DNA of 64,000 nt from the NCBI RefSeq assembly GCF_000959725.1, contig NZ_CP009322.1, positions 2,232,001-2,296,000 of the forward strand, given 5' to 3'. The notes below the pieces were generated by a model that saw only the letters and a program-made list of their open reading frames with translations, was not told where the DNA came from and searched no databases. This document shows, piece after piece, positions 9,415-18,764 of this stretch (positions are counted from its first letter, which is position 1; each line of letters opens with the position of its first letter). The stretch is from Burkholderia gladioli. GTDB taxonomy: Bacteria; Pseudomonadota; Gammaproteobacteria; Burkholderiales; Burkholderiaceae. A program made the translations under genes and the position numbers.

Positions 9415-10512
9415 TCAGGCGCGCGGCGAGGCCTTGGGCAGCGCGAGACCGGTCATGAAGCCGCGCGCGGTGTAGCGCATCAGGATCTCGCCGCGATGCT
9501 TGCCGGCGGCGGCCCGCACGAAGGCCAGGCCGAGCCCGAAGCCGCCGCGCTGGGTGCCGGGCCCGTGGGTCAGGCGCACGAAGGATTCGGTGGCGCTGGC
9601 GCGCAGCTCGGGCGCGATGCCCTGCCCTTCGTCCTCGACGCCGACCAGCCAGTCCTCGCCGTCGTCGGCGATCAGGCAGCGCACCTCGGCGCCGGCCGGC
9701 CCGTACTTGAGCGCGTTGTCGATCAGGTTGGCGACCGCGCGCGTGAGCATCATCCGGTCGCCGATGCAGAGGCACTCCAGCTCGGGCACCCCCACGCTGA
9801 TCCGGCTACCCATGTTGCCCGCCTTCTCCCAGAGCTGGTCGGCCGCGTCGAGCAGCACCTCGTTGAGGCTGACCAGCTCGGTCGGCTGCTTCTCTGATTG
9901 CGCGCGGGTCAGCTGGATGAAGCCGTCGGCCAGCGCCAGCGCGCGACGCGCGTGCAGTTCGATGCGCTCCAGCAGCAGGGGCATCTCGCCGTGGGTGGCG
10001 CGGTAGGTGTCGAGCAGCGAGAGGATCGAGCTCTGCGGCGCGCGCATGTCGTGCGAGAGGAAGTCGAGCACCTCGTCGCGCTGACGCAGCGTGCGATAGG
10101 AATTCGAGTGATAGCGGATCCGCGCGATCATCTCGATCGGGTCCGGCAGCTTGACCAGGTAATCGTTCGCACCGGCGACGAAGGCTTCGCGTTTGGCCAG
10201 CGGATCGTCGTTGACCGAGAGTACGATGATCGGCACCAAGGCCGTGAAGGCCTCCGCGCGCCAGGCGCGCACCATCTCGAGCCCGTCGATGTCCGGCATC
10301 ACCAGATCCTGCAGGATCACGCTCGGGCGCACCTCGCGCGCCATCTCCAGCGCGGCGTGCGCGTCGGCGCAGACATGCAGCGCGATATCGGATTCGGCGG
10401 CGAGCAGACGACGCACCACCTCGCCGACGAACGCCTGGTCGTCGACAAGCAGCACCGAAATGCCGGATTCATGCGAATCCGGCGCGTAGTCCGTATTGGT
10501 TGTTCCGTTCAT
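9415..10512 (-). CDS. Receiver-histidine kinase fusion at the head of the Wsp cluster
   Basis: A 365-residue soluble protein with the receiver first and the kinase second. The receiver starts SVLLVDDQAFVGEVV with acceptor Asp69 (LQDLVMPDIDG) and conserved Lys121. The HisKA segment has FLSHDMRAPQSS with His154, followed by an ATPase domain (NLIDNALKYG; DEGQGIAPE; GFGLGLAFV). There is no transmembrane segment and no DNA-binding or GGDEF domain. From memory, Burkholderia Wsp loci have been described in which such a hybrid (called WspHRR) takes the place of the diguanylate cyclase WspR and relays phosphate to a distant regulator; the name is not assigned here. It reads toward wspA on the same strand. 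Confidence 0.85.
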   Translation of the reverse strand: MNGTTNTDYAPDSHESGISVLLVDDQAFVGEVVRRLLAAESDIALHVCADAHAALEMAREVRPSVILQDLVMPDIDGLEMVRAWRAEAFTALVPIIVLSVNDDPLAKREAFVAGANDYLVKLPDPIEMIARIRYHSNSYRTLRQRDEVLDFLSHDMRAPQSSILSLLDTYRATHGEMPLLLERIELHARRALALADGFIQLTRAQSEKQPTELVSLNEVLLDAADQLWEKAGNMGSRISVGVPELECLCIGDRMMLTRAVANLIDNALKYGPAGAEVRCLIADDGEDWLVGVEDEGQGIAPELRASATESFVRLTHGPGTQRGGFGLGLAFVRAAAGKHRGEILMRYTARGFMTGLALPKASPRA

Positions 10513-10787
10513 GGAGTCGTCGCGTGTGCCGTCGCCCGCCGCCAGGGATGGACAGCGGCTGGGTCCATGCGGGGGCGGCTCCGCCTGCGCCCTCTCTGGC
10601 GCACTTCCGGTTGTGAATGCCCGGTTTTCAGCGGCATTGCTTCTTTTAGAGAAATATAACCTAATGATTCTAAACGATTTTTATATTTCACGCTGGGGAA
10701 TCCGACGCACTGGGCATGCGCCATGCTCATTTGCGACGCAATCGCGGACGACATCCTGAGCAAGCCGCCGGGGCAACCGCCGCGGGC
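10513..10787. other. Intergenic region with an AT-rich patch, upstream of the REC-kinase
   Basis: With the adjoining terminator this forms a gap of about 350 bp without a gene. The segment from roughly 10620 to 10695 is conspicuously AT-rich against its GC-rich surroundings and lies 110-180 bp upstream of the REC-kinase start. That is the expected place for the cluster promoter and any regulator site. No confident -35/-10 pair was identified. Short open frames here look random. Confidence 0.45.
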
Positions 10788-10830
10788 GAAAAAAACCGGC
10801 CGCGCCGGGCTTGCGCCACGACGCGGCCGG
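10788..10830 (-). terminator. Intrinsic terminator of the ALDH/ThDP operon
   Basis: Perfect 9-bp arms CCGGCCGCG (10796-10804) and CGCGGCCGG (10822-10830) are bordered on the left by a run of seven A (10789-10795), which is a U-run on the minus transcript. It lies 30 bp beyond the stop of the aldehyde dehydrogenase gene. Confidence 0.8.
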
Positions 10831-10859
10831 ATTCGCAGCGAGCCGCCTCGGCAAGGCGT

Positions 10860-12296
10860 TCAGCCGGGTTGGCGGACCACCATCAGGCGCGGCTCGGTCA
10901 TGTCCTCGATCGCGTAGCGGATGCCCTCGCGACCGAGCCCCGAATCCTTGACGCCGCCATAGGGCATGTTGTCGACGCGGAACGAGGGCACGTCGTTGAT
11001 CACCACCCCGCCCACCTCGAGCGCGTCCCAGGCGCGATGCGCATGCGACAGCGAATCGGTGAACACGCCGGCCTGCAGGCCGAAGTCGCTGTCGTTGACG
11101 CGCGCCAGCGCATCCTCGAAGCGCTCGAAGGATTCGAGCAGCGCGACCGGCCCGAAGGCTTCCTTGCGATAGAGATCCTGATCGCGGCCGACCTTCTCCA
11201 GCAGGGTGGCCTCGAACATCGCGCCGTCCACCTTGCCGCCGGCCACGATCTTCGCGCCGGCCTGCACCGCCGCCTCCATCCAGCCGGCCAGGCGGCGCGA
11301 TTCCGATTCGGAGATCATCGGCCCGACGAAGGTTTGCGGATCCTTCGGGTCTCCCATCTTCAGCGCGCGGGTCTTGGCGATCAGCTTCTCGCGCAGCGCC
11401 TCGTAAAGGCTTGCGTGCACCAGGATCCGCTGCACCCCGATGCAGCTCTGCCCCGATTGATAGAAGGCGCCGAACACCAGCCGCTCGACCACGTAGTCGA
11501 GCCGCTCGCGCTGGTCGGCGTCGACGATCGCGGCCGCGTTGCCGCCCAGTTCGAGCACCACCTTCTTCTTGCCGGCCTTCTGCTTGAGGTCCCAGCCCAC
11601 CGCCGGCGAGCCGGTGAAGGAGAGCAGCTTGAAGCGCGCGTCGGTGGTGAACAGGTCGGCGCCGTCGCGATGCGCGGGCAGGATCGAGAAGGCGCCCTTG
11701 GGCAGGTCGGTCTCGGCCAGCACCTCGCCGATGATCAGCGCGCCGATCGGCGTGCGGCTGGCCGGCTTGAGCACGAACGGGCAGCCCGCCGCGATGGCCG
11801 GCGCCACCTTGTGGGCGGCCAGGTTCAGCGGGAAGTTGAACGGCGAGATGAACGAGCAGGCGCCGATCGGCACGCGCTTCACGTAACCCGAATAACCCTG
11901 GGCGCGCTTGGAGATCTCCAGGTCGACCAGCTCGCCGCCGATGCGCACCGATTCCTCGGCGGCCACCCGGAAGGTGTCGATCAGGCGCGTGACCTCGCCC
12001 TTCGAATCGTTGATCGGCTTGCCGGCCTCGATGCACAGCGCGTCGGCCAGCTCGTCGAAGCGCTCGCGAAAGCGCGTCACGCAGTGATCGAGCACGGCCT
12101 GGCGGCGGAACGACGGCCAGGCGGCGAACGGCTTCTCGGCCTCGACGGCGGCCGCGATGGCCGCGTCGATCGCCTTCGCGTCGGCCAGCGCGACGCGCGT
12201 GGCGACCTTGCCGCTGTACTTGTCGGTGACTTCGAGATCGGTGTTGGCCTGCACGGCCTGGTTGGCGAGGTAGTACGGGTAGCTTTCCTTCAGCAT
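10860..12296 (-). CDS. NAD(P)-dependent aldehyde dehydrogenase family protein
   Basis: A 478-residue enzyme of the aldehyde dehydrogenase superfamily. It shows the oxyanion Asn154 (SPFNFP), the general base Glu249 (LELGGN) and the catalytic Cys285 (SGQSCIGV), all intact, with a Rossmann segment around FTGSPAVG. It oxidises an aldehyde to the acid; the substrate cannot be read from sequence. Sequence feel is closest to the lactaldehyde/phosphonoacetaldehyde/non-phosphorylating GAPDH branch, which is only a guess. The gene follows a ThDP-dependent acetolactate-synthase-like gene by 74 bp on the same strand and is followed by a strong terminator, so the two probably form a two-gene operon. Confidence 0.88.
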   Translation of the reverse strand: MLKESYPYYLANQAVQANTDLEVTDKYSGKVATRVALADAKAIDAAIAAAVEAEKPFAAWPSFRRQAVLDHCVTRFRERFDELADALCIEAGKPINDSKGEVTRLIDTFRVAAEESVRIGGELVDLEISKRAQGYSGYVKRVPIGACSFISPFNFPLNLAAHKVAPAIAAGCPFVLKPASRTPIGALIIGEVLAETDLPKGAFSILPAHRDGADLFTTDARFKLLSFTGSPAVGWDLKQKAGKKKVVLELGGNAAAIVDADQRERLDYVVERLVFGAFYQSGQSCIGVQRILVHASLYEALREKLIAKTRALKMGDPKDPQTFVGPMISESESRRLAGWMEAAVQAGAKIVAGGKVDGAMFEATLLEKVGRDQDLYRKEAFGPVALLESFERFEDALARVNDSDFGLQAGVFTDSLSHAHRAWDALEVGGVVINDVPSFRVDNMPYGGVKDSGLGREGIRYAIEDMTEPRLMVVRQPG

Positions 12297-12370
12297 GGCT
12301 TGCCTCCGGTCGGGGGATGCGGGAATCGGCGGCGCCGCGCGCGAGGCACGGCGCCGCGAGGGGGAAACAC

Positions 12371-14011
<1,641 letters not shown>

Positions 14012-14030
14012 GGGGACTCTCGGTGGATAC

Positions 14031-14095
14031 CGCCCGACCGGCCTACGGCGCGGGCGGTGTGGCAAACGCCCGGGTCGGCCTACGACCCGGGCGGC
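14031..14095. repeat. Tandem pair of palindromic elements upstream of the ThDP gene
   Basis: Two similar elements lie 36 bp apart, each with loop sequence GCCTA. The second (14067-14093) is a perfect hairpin, CGCCCGGGTCG and CGACCCGGGCG around the loop. The first (14031-14057) has imperfect arms, CGCCCGACCG and CGGCGCGGGCG. Stem bases differ between copies yet pairing is largely kept. They lie 20-82 bp upstream of the ThDP start codon, so they may be operators, leader hairpins or a REP-like element. Confidence 0.6.
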
Positions 14096-14278
14096 TCGTT
14101 ACCTGCAGATGGACCAGATTGAAAGGCATGCCGCGCGCGGCCGGTGCCGGACTTCGGCGCCAGCGTCCACGGCGGACGACGGGTTTGATTGTAGGAGATC
14201 GCGCCGGACGCTGCAGCGACGGCGGGCGCCGTGCAGTGCCAGCGGAAACGAAAGGAATTCGTCAGGAGAAAGCGGGCA

Positions 14279-14743
14279 TCACCACTGGCAGGCGGTGCTG
14301 TCCGAGGTGAAGCTCCCGGGATCGTCGACGAAGCCCAAGCTGCGCCGCGGCGAGGGTTTCGTGTAGCTCATCGACTCGACGATCGCGCCCTGGCTGAGCA
14401 TCCGGTACTCGCCGCCGAGCCGGCCGTCGATCACCTCCACCCAGGTGCGATCGAATTCGTCGGGGCGGCCCGGAGCAAGCTCGGTGCCGTGCTCGGACTT
14501 CAGCACGATCGGGATCACCGTCTTCGATCCCTTGTAGCGCACGTAGCCGCCCGACCAATTCGTGTCGCTGTCGTAGAACATGCGGAACTCGAAGCGGATC
14601 GGCGCGGCGCCCTCGCTGCTCCGGAAGCAGCGCACGTCCTGCTCGATCCTCGCCTGCGCCGCGCCGGCGGCCAGGCCGAGCAAGAGCACGGCGGGCAACA
14701 GGGACCTCGGGCCGAGGCGAGGCCTCGCCATGCTTCGCTTCAT
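14279..14743 (-). CDS. Hypothetical exported protein
   Basis: A 154-residue protein I do not recognise. The N-terminus is basic (MKRSMARPRLGPRS), followed by a hydrophobic core and an AAGAAQA cleavage region near residue 31, i.e. a Sec signal peptide. The mature part has two Cys (DVRCFRS near its start and STACQW at the end) that could form one disulphide, and many aromatic residues. The product is probably periplasmic. It stands alone: the next gene upstream on this strand, an antiporter, ends about 60 bp away and could co-transcribe with it. Confidence 0.6.
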   Translation of the reverse strand: MKRSMARPRLGPRSLLPAVLLLGLAAGAAQARIEQDVRCFRSSEGAAPIRFEFRMFYDSDTNWSGGYVRYKGSKTVIPIVLKSEHGTELAPGRPDEFDRTWVEVIDGRLGGEYRMLSQGAIVESMSYTKPSPRRSLGFVDDPGSFTSDSTACQW

Positions 14744-14804
14744 GATCGCGCTCCGTATCGATGCGCCGGTGTCGATGGCTTCATGGGCAGGCGTGACAAG
14801 CGTC

Positions 14805-16388
14805 TCATTCCATCGCCAGGCGCGCCGTCACTTCCTGCTGGTCCAGCTCGCGCTCGAGCTGGTGCAGCACCTCGTCGTGGATCTCGCCGGCGCGATGCAT
14901 GCGCAGCATCTCGGCGCGCCCGGCCGCCACCGCGGCCAGCACCACGTCGTAATGGGCGTGGACGTCCTCGGTCGGGAAGGCCGGCTCGTGCTCGAAGCGC
15001 TCGGCGATCGACATCCGGTAGCTGTACTGCTCGAGCAGGCGCGGATGGATCACCTTGCCCTCGGCGTCGCGCACCAGCGGCTGGATCGCGGCCAGCTGGG
15101 CGCGGCTCATGCGTGCCCAGGCACGCGGCTCGGTGAGATGCCGCGAGTTCGGCACATGGCCGTCGTGCGGCGACACCAGCCGGATCAGCGGGCCGATGGT
15201 GGTGCCCTGCAGCAGCACCGTGACCAGGATCACCGCGAAGGCGGCCACCAGGATCATGTCGCGGCCGGGCATCGCCTCGGGCAGGGACAGCGCGATCGCC
15301 AGCGTGACCACGCCGCGCATGCCGGCCCAGCTCATCACGGTGGCGGCGCGCCAGTCCGCATGCAGGCCGGCGCGGCCGAACCAGCGGCGCGGCAGCTTCA
15401 GGAACTCGACCGCGAAGATCCACAGGAAACGCGAGCCGATCACGGCCGCCAGCACCGCCAGCAGCATCGGCGTCATGCTCGCGAACACCTCGCCGAAGCC
15501 GCCCAGGCGCACCAGCACGCCGCGCAGCGACAACCCGATCAGCACGAACACCAGGGCCTCGAGCAGGAACACCATGATCTTCCAGAAGGCGGTGGAGCGC
15601 ACCCGCACCATCGCGCTGAAGATCTCGTGCTGGTGCCAGCCCAGCATCATGCCCATGGTCACCGTCGAGATCACGCCCGACACTTCCAGGGTCTCGCCGG
15701 CGATATAGCTGACCCAGCCGCCCAGCACCGCCGAGATCGTGATCAGGTAGTCGTCGGTGAGCAGCTTGATGAAGCGGATCAGCGCCCAGCCGACGATGAA
15801 GCCGACCGCCACGCCGCCCAGCCCCAGCTCGGCGAAGCGCAGCACCGCGCCCTGGAAGCTGAACACGCCGGTCAGCGCGGCGGCCGCCGCGAAGCGGTAC
15901 AGCACCAGGCCGGCCGCGTCGTTGAGCAGGCTCTCGCCTTCGAGCAGCACCATCAGCCGGCGCGGCAGCGCGACCCGTTCGAGCACCGCCTTGGCGGCCA
16001 CCGCGTCGGGCGGCGAGACGATCGCGCCGAGCGTGAAGCAGGCCGCCCAGGGCAGCGAGGGCACCGCCCAGTGCACGGCCAGGCCGACCGCCAGGGTGGT
16101 GAACACCACCGCGCCGATCGCCAGCATCATGATGCCGCCGAGGTTGCGCTTGAACTCCTCCCAGACCGAGAAATAGGCGCCGTCCACCAGCAGCGGCGGC
16201 AGGAACACGATCAGCACCAGGTCGGGATCGAGGTTGATGGGCGGCAGGCCCGGCACGAAGGCGATGCCGGCGCCGCCGACCAGCAGCGCCGCGGCGGGCG
16301 GCAGCCTCAGGCGCTTGGCGAGCAGTTCGAGCACGACGATCGCGGCGATCGACAAGAGGATCAGCTTGAAGGCCGACACGGGAGACAT
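14805..16388 (-). CDS. CPA1-family Na+(K+)/H+ antiporter
   Basis: A 527-residue integral membrane protein with about 12 hydrophobic segments in the first 400 residues and a hydrophilic cytoplasmic tail (about 410-527) rich in Glu, Arg and His. The typical CPA1 core motifs are visible: FTLGAIVSPPDAVAA in the fifth-helix region and LEGESLLNDAAGLVLYR with the ion-binding Asn-Asp pair. The family exchanges Na+ or K+ for H+ and serves pH and salt homeostasis. The tail resembles that of bacterial NhaP/YjcE-type members. A good ribosome site (AAGGAG region) precedes ATG 16388. The following 290 bp upstream contain no gene. Confidence 0.9.
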   Translation of the reverse strand: MSPVSAFKLILLSIAAIVVLELLAKRLRLPPAAALLVGGAGIAFVPGLPPINLDPDLVLIVFLPPLLVDGAYFSVWEEFKRNLGGIMMLAIGAVVFTTLAVGLAVHWAVPSLPWAACFTLGAIVSPPDAVAAKAVLERVALPRRLMVLLEGESLLNDAAGLVLYRFAAAAALTGVFSFQGAVLRFAELGLGGVAVGFIVGWALIRFIKLLTDDYLITISAVLGGWVSYIAGETLEVSGVISTVTMGMMLGWHQHEIFSAMVRVRSTAFWKIMVFLLEALVFVLIGLSLRGVLVRLGGFGEVFASMTPMLLAVLAAVIGSRFLWIFAVEFLKLPRRWFGRAGLHADWRAATVMSWAGMRGVVTLAIALSLPEAMPGRDMILVAAFAVILVTVLLQGTTIGPLIRLVSPHDGHVPNSRHLTEPRAWARMSRAQLAAIQPLVRDAEGKVIHPRLLEQYSYRMSIAERFEHEPAFPTEDVHAHYDVVLAAVAAGRAEMLRMHRAGEIHDEVLHQLERELDQQEVTARLAME

Positions 16389-16680
16389 GGAAGCTCCTTC
16401 TCCTTGGAGGGGAAACGGGTTGCGGATGGGCTTGCGAAAGGCTTGTGAGGGGCTTGCAAACGGTCGCGCGATTACACCATGAGGGCTCGCGCCGCGTCGA
16501 GCGGAGAAATGTCAAACGGGAGTGAACAACGCTGCCCGCGCGACATGGGGCGGCCAAGCCTGGCGGGCGATGCGGGCGCGATACAGGGATGTCATGCGGG
16601 CCGGCTGGGGCCGACCCGTGACCCCGGGGAGCTGCTAGGCAGGGCCAAGTACCGGGCGAGCCGGCATGCTCGCCGGCGCT

Positions 16681-17970
16681 TCAGTGCAACGGCAGCCCGG
16701 CGCCGGCCCAGCGCGCCGCATAACTCACCAGGTACAGCACCAGCCCGATCAGGCCGCCCACCACCGTGCCGTTGATGCGGATGCTCTGCAGGTCCTTGCC
16801 GATATTGAGCTCGACCTGCCGCGACATCTCCTCGCTGTCCCAGTTGCGCACCGTGTCGCTGATGTGCCGCGTGAGGAAGGCCGCGAACTCGGGCGCCATC
16901 TCGGCGGCCGCCTTCTCGACATGCTCGTTCATCGATTCGCGCAGCGCCGGGCTGGCCGCCAGCCGCTCGCCGAGCCAGCCGCCCAGCGCGGCGGCCTGCC
17001 GGTGCAGCAGCGAATCCTCGCGCGCCAGATCGGCCCTGAGCCAGTCGCGCAACTGGCTCCAGAGCTCGGCCACGTAGCCGTTGAAGGCCTCGCCGTCGCG
17101 CAGGTAGCGCTTGAGCTCCTCGCCCTTCTCGATGAACGCGGGATCGGCCTTGAGCCGCTCGACCAGGCGCGCGGCCGTGGCGTCGAAGCTGCGCCGCAAC
17201 CGGTGCTCCGGATCCTCGCCGATCTGGATTAGCACGCGCGTCACCGCGTTGGCGATCAGCTCGGCGCCGTGCTCGCCGAGCCAGGCGGTCGGCATCACGC
17301 GCTCCATCTTCGGATATTCGCCCTTGAGCCAGTCGACGATGTAGGAGGCGATCGCGCCGCGCTGCTCGGGCTCGCGCAGCAGCGCGACCAACTGGGCGAT
17401 GCCGTCGTCGAGCAGTTGCTGGTGGCGGCCGTCGCGCGTGAGCGTGTCGAGGATCGCGCCGGCCGAACGCGACAGGTCCACCTTGTCGAAGGCGGCGTGC
17501 AGCGCGTCCTTGACGAAGCGCTGGATCCGCGCGTCGTCGGTCATCTCCAGCGCGAAGCCGATCAGCCGCGTCGCGTAGCCGCCGAGCACCCGGGTATTGG
17601 CGGGCTCCACCAGCCATTGGGCGAGACGCGCGGCCGGGTCGTGGCGCTGGATCAGCGCGACGATCGAGGCCGGATCGAGGAAGCGCTCGCGCACGAACTG
17701 CGCGAGATTGTCGGCGATGCGTTCCTTGTTGCGCGGCACGATCTCGGTATGGCGCGACACGATCGGGATCGGCACGCGCCGGAACAGCGCGGCGACCGCG
17801 AACCAGTCGGCCAGCGCGCCCACCATGGCGGCCTCGGCCACCGCCTTCACGCCGTCGATCCACGGCCCGCCGGGCACCGCCAGGGTGAGCGCGAACACCG
17901 CCGTGACGGCGAGCAGCAGCGCCAGCGCGCGGCGCTTGCTGGCCTTCAGTTCGGCTGACTTGTCGCGCAT
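16681..17970 (-). CDS. DUF445-family membrane protein
   Basis: A 429-residue member of the DUF445 family (YjiN type). It has a hydrophobic N-terminal segment (about 15-33), an adjacent amphipathic stretch (AEAAMVGALADWFAVAALFR) typical of the family, a long helical, charged central region (about 70-390), and a C-terminal transmembrane helix (VVGGLIGLVLYLVSYAARW). The function of the family is unknown; topology suggests an inner-membrane protein with a large helical domain. Start ATG 17970 overlaps the end of the upstream acetyltransferase gene by 25 bp, so the two are translated from one message. Confidence 0.85.
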   Translation of the reverse strand: MRDKSAELKASKRRALALLLAVTAVFALTLAVPGGPWIDGVKAVAEAAMVGALADWFAVAALFRRVPIPIVSRHTEIVPRNKERIADNLAQFVRERFLDPASIVALIQRHDPAARLAQWLVEPANTRVLGGYATRLIGFALEMTDDARIQRFVKDALHAAFDKVDLSRSAGAILDTLTRDGRHQQLLDDGIAQLVALLREPEQRGAIASYIVDWLKGEYPKMERVMPTAWLGEHGAELIANAVTRVLIQIGEDPEHRLRRSFDATAARLVERLKADPAFIEKGEELKRYLRDGEAFNGYVAELWSQLRDWLRADLAREDSLLHRQAAALGGWLGERLAASPALRESMNEHVEKAAAEMAPEFAAFLTRHISDTVRNWDSEEMSRQVELNIGKDLQSIRINGTVVGGLIGLVLYLVSYAARWAGAGLPLH

Positions 17971-18527
17971 CGTCGCGTATCGGTATCGCCGGGAGAATCG
18001 GCGGAGGTGAGGAAGCGGACCATTAGCACGGTGTCGACGAAACCGCCCGGCACGCTCAGCGCGCGCGGCTCGACGCCGTAGACCTCGAAGCCCGCGCGGA
18101 CGTACCAGTCGCGCACGCGCTGGTCGGCGCCGGCAACCGCCAGGGTGAGTTGCGCGAGTTCCTCGGCCGCCTCGGCGAGCACCGCGTCGAGCAGCGCGCG
18201 GCCGACGCCGAGGCCGCGCACGCGCGCCTCGACGAACACGCCCCACAGCACGCCCTTGTGGCGCTCGCGCGGGCCGGGCTCGCGCCGCAGGCCGGCCATG
18301 CCGACGATCTCGCCGTCGCGATAGGCGCCGAACACGGCGGTGCCCGCCAGGCGCTCCACGAAGTGGTCGAGGCCACGCGCGGCCTCGAGCTCGTAGGTCG
18401 AGCCGAACGCGTCGGGATCGGCTTGCAGGGCGGCGAGCCGGATGGTCCGGTAATCCTCCGCCCGCGACGGGCCGAGACGGACGATTTCGAAGGCGGCGGG
18501 AAGCTCGGGAGCAGACGGCAAGGACAT
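17946..18527 (-). CDS. GNAT-family N-acetyltransferase
   Basis: A 193-residue protein with a single GNAT fold. The acetyl-CoA binding loop is seen as VRGLGVGRALLDAVLAEA (about 105-122), preceded by the beta-strand KGVLWGVFVEARV and followed by LTLAVAGADQRVRDWYVRAG. It transfers an acetyl group from acetyl-CoA to an amine; the acceptor is unknown. The C-terminal 20 residues (SADSPGDTDTRRCATSQPN) are outside the fold and overlap the start of the DUF445 gene. Start ATG 18527 is the first Met preceding the conserved domain; an upstream open frame has no ribosome site. Confidence 0.82.
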   Translation of the reverse strand: MSLPSAPELPAAFEIVRLGPSRAEDYRTIRLAALQADPDAFGSTYELEAARGLDHFVERLAGTAVFGAYRDGEIVGMAGLRREPGPRERHKGVLWGVFVEARVRGLGVGRALLDAVLAEAAEELAQLTLAVAGADQRVRDWYVRAGFEVYGVEPRALSVPGGFVDTVLMVRFLTSADSPGDTDTRRCATSQPN

Positions 18528-18764
18528 GCGTCGATCAGGGCGGATGAGGAATCGTCCGATGGTACACCGGCGATTGGCGGGCGGTTCTGGTGGTTTCGGC
18601 GGCTCCAGCAAGATCAGCGGCATCGGCAGCATCGGCCGCCGGCGCCGCCTCCCGCGCCGGCCGGTTGCCGCATCGCAAGCGCCCCCGTAGAATCGATCCG
18701 CACATTCCAGGCCCGGCGCCCCGCCCGCCGGCGCCCCTCGTCCCGTTTCGAAGGAGTCCGCAGC

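Noticed and set aside
14580..16448. Plus-strand open frame of 622 codons, His/Gln-rich
   Set aside because: It is antisense to the CPA1 antiporter, whose membrane helices and ion-binding motifs are plain.
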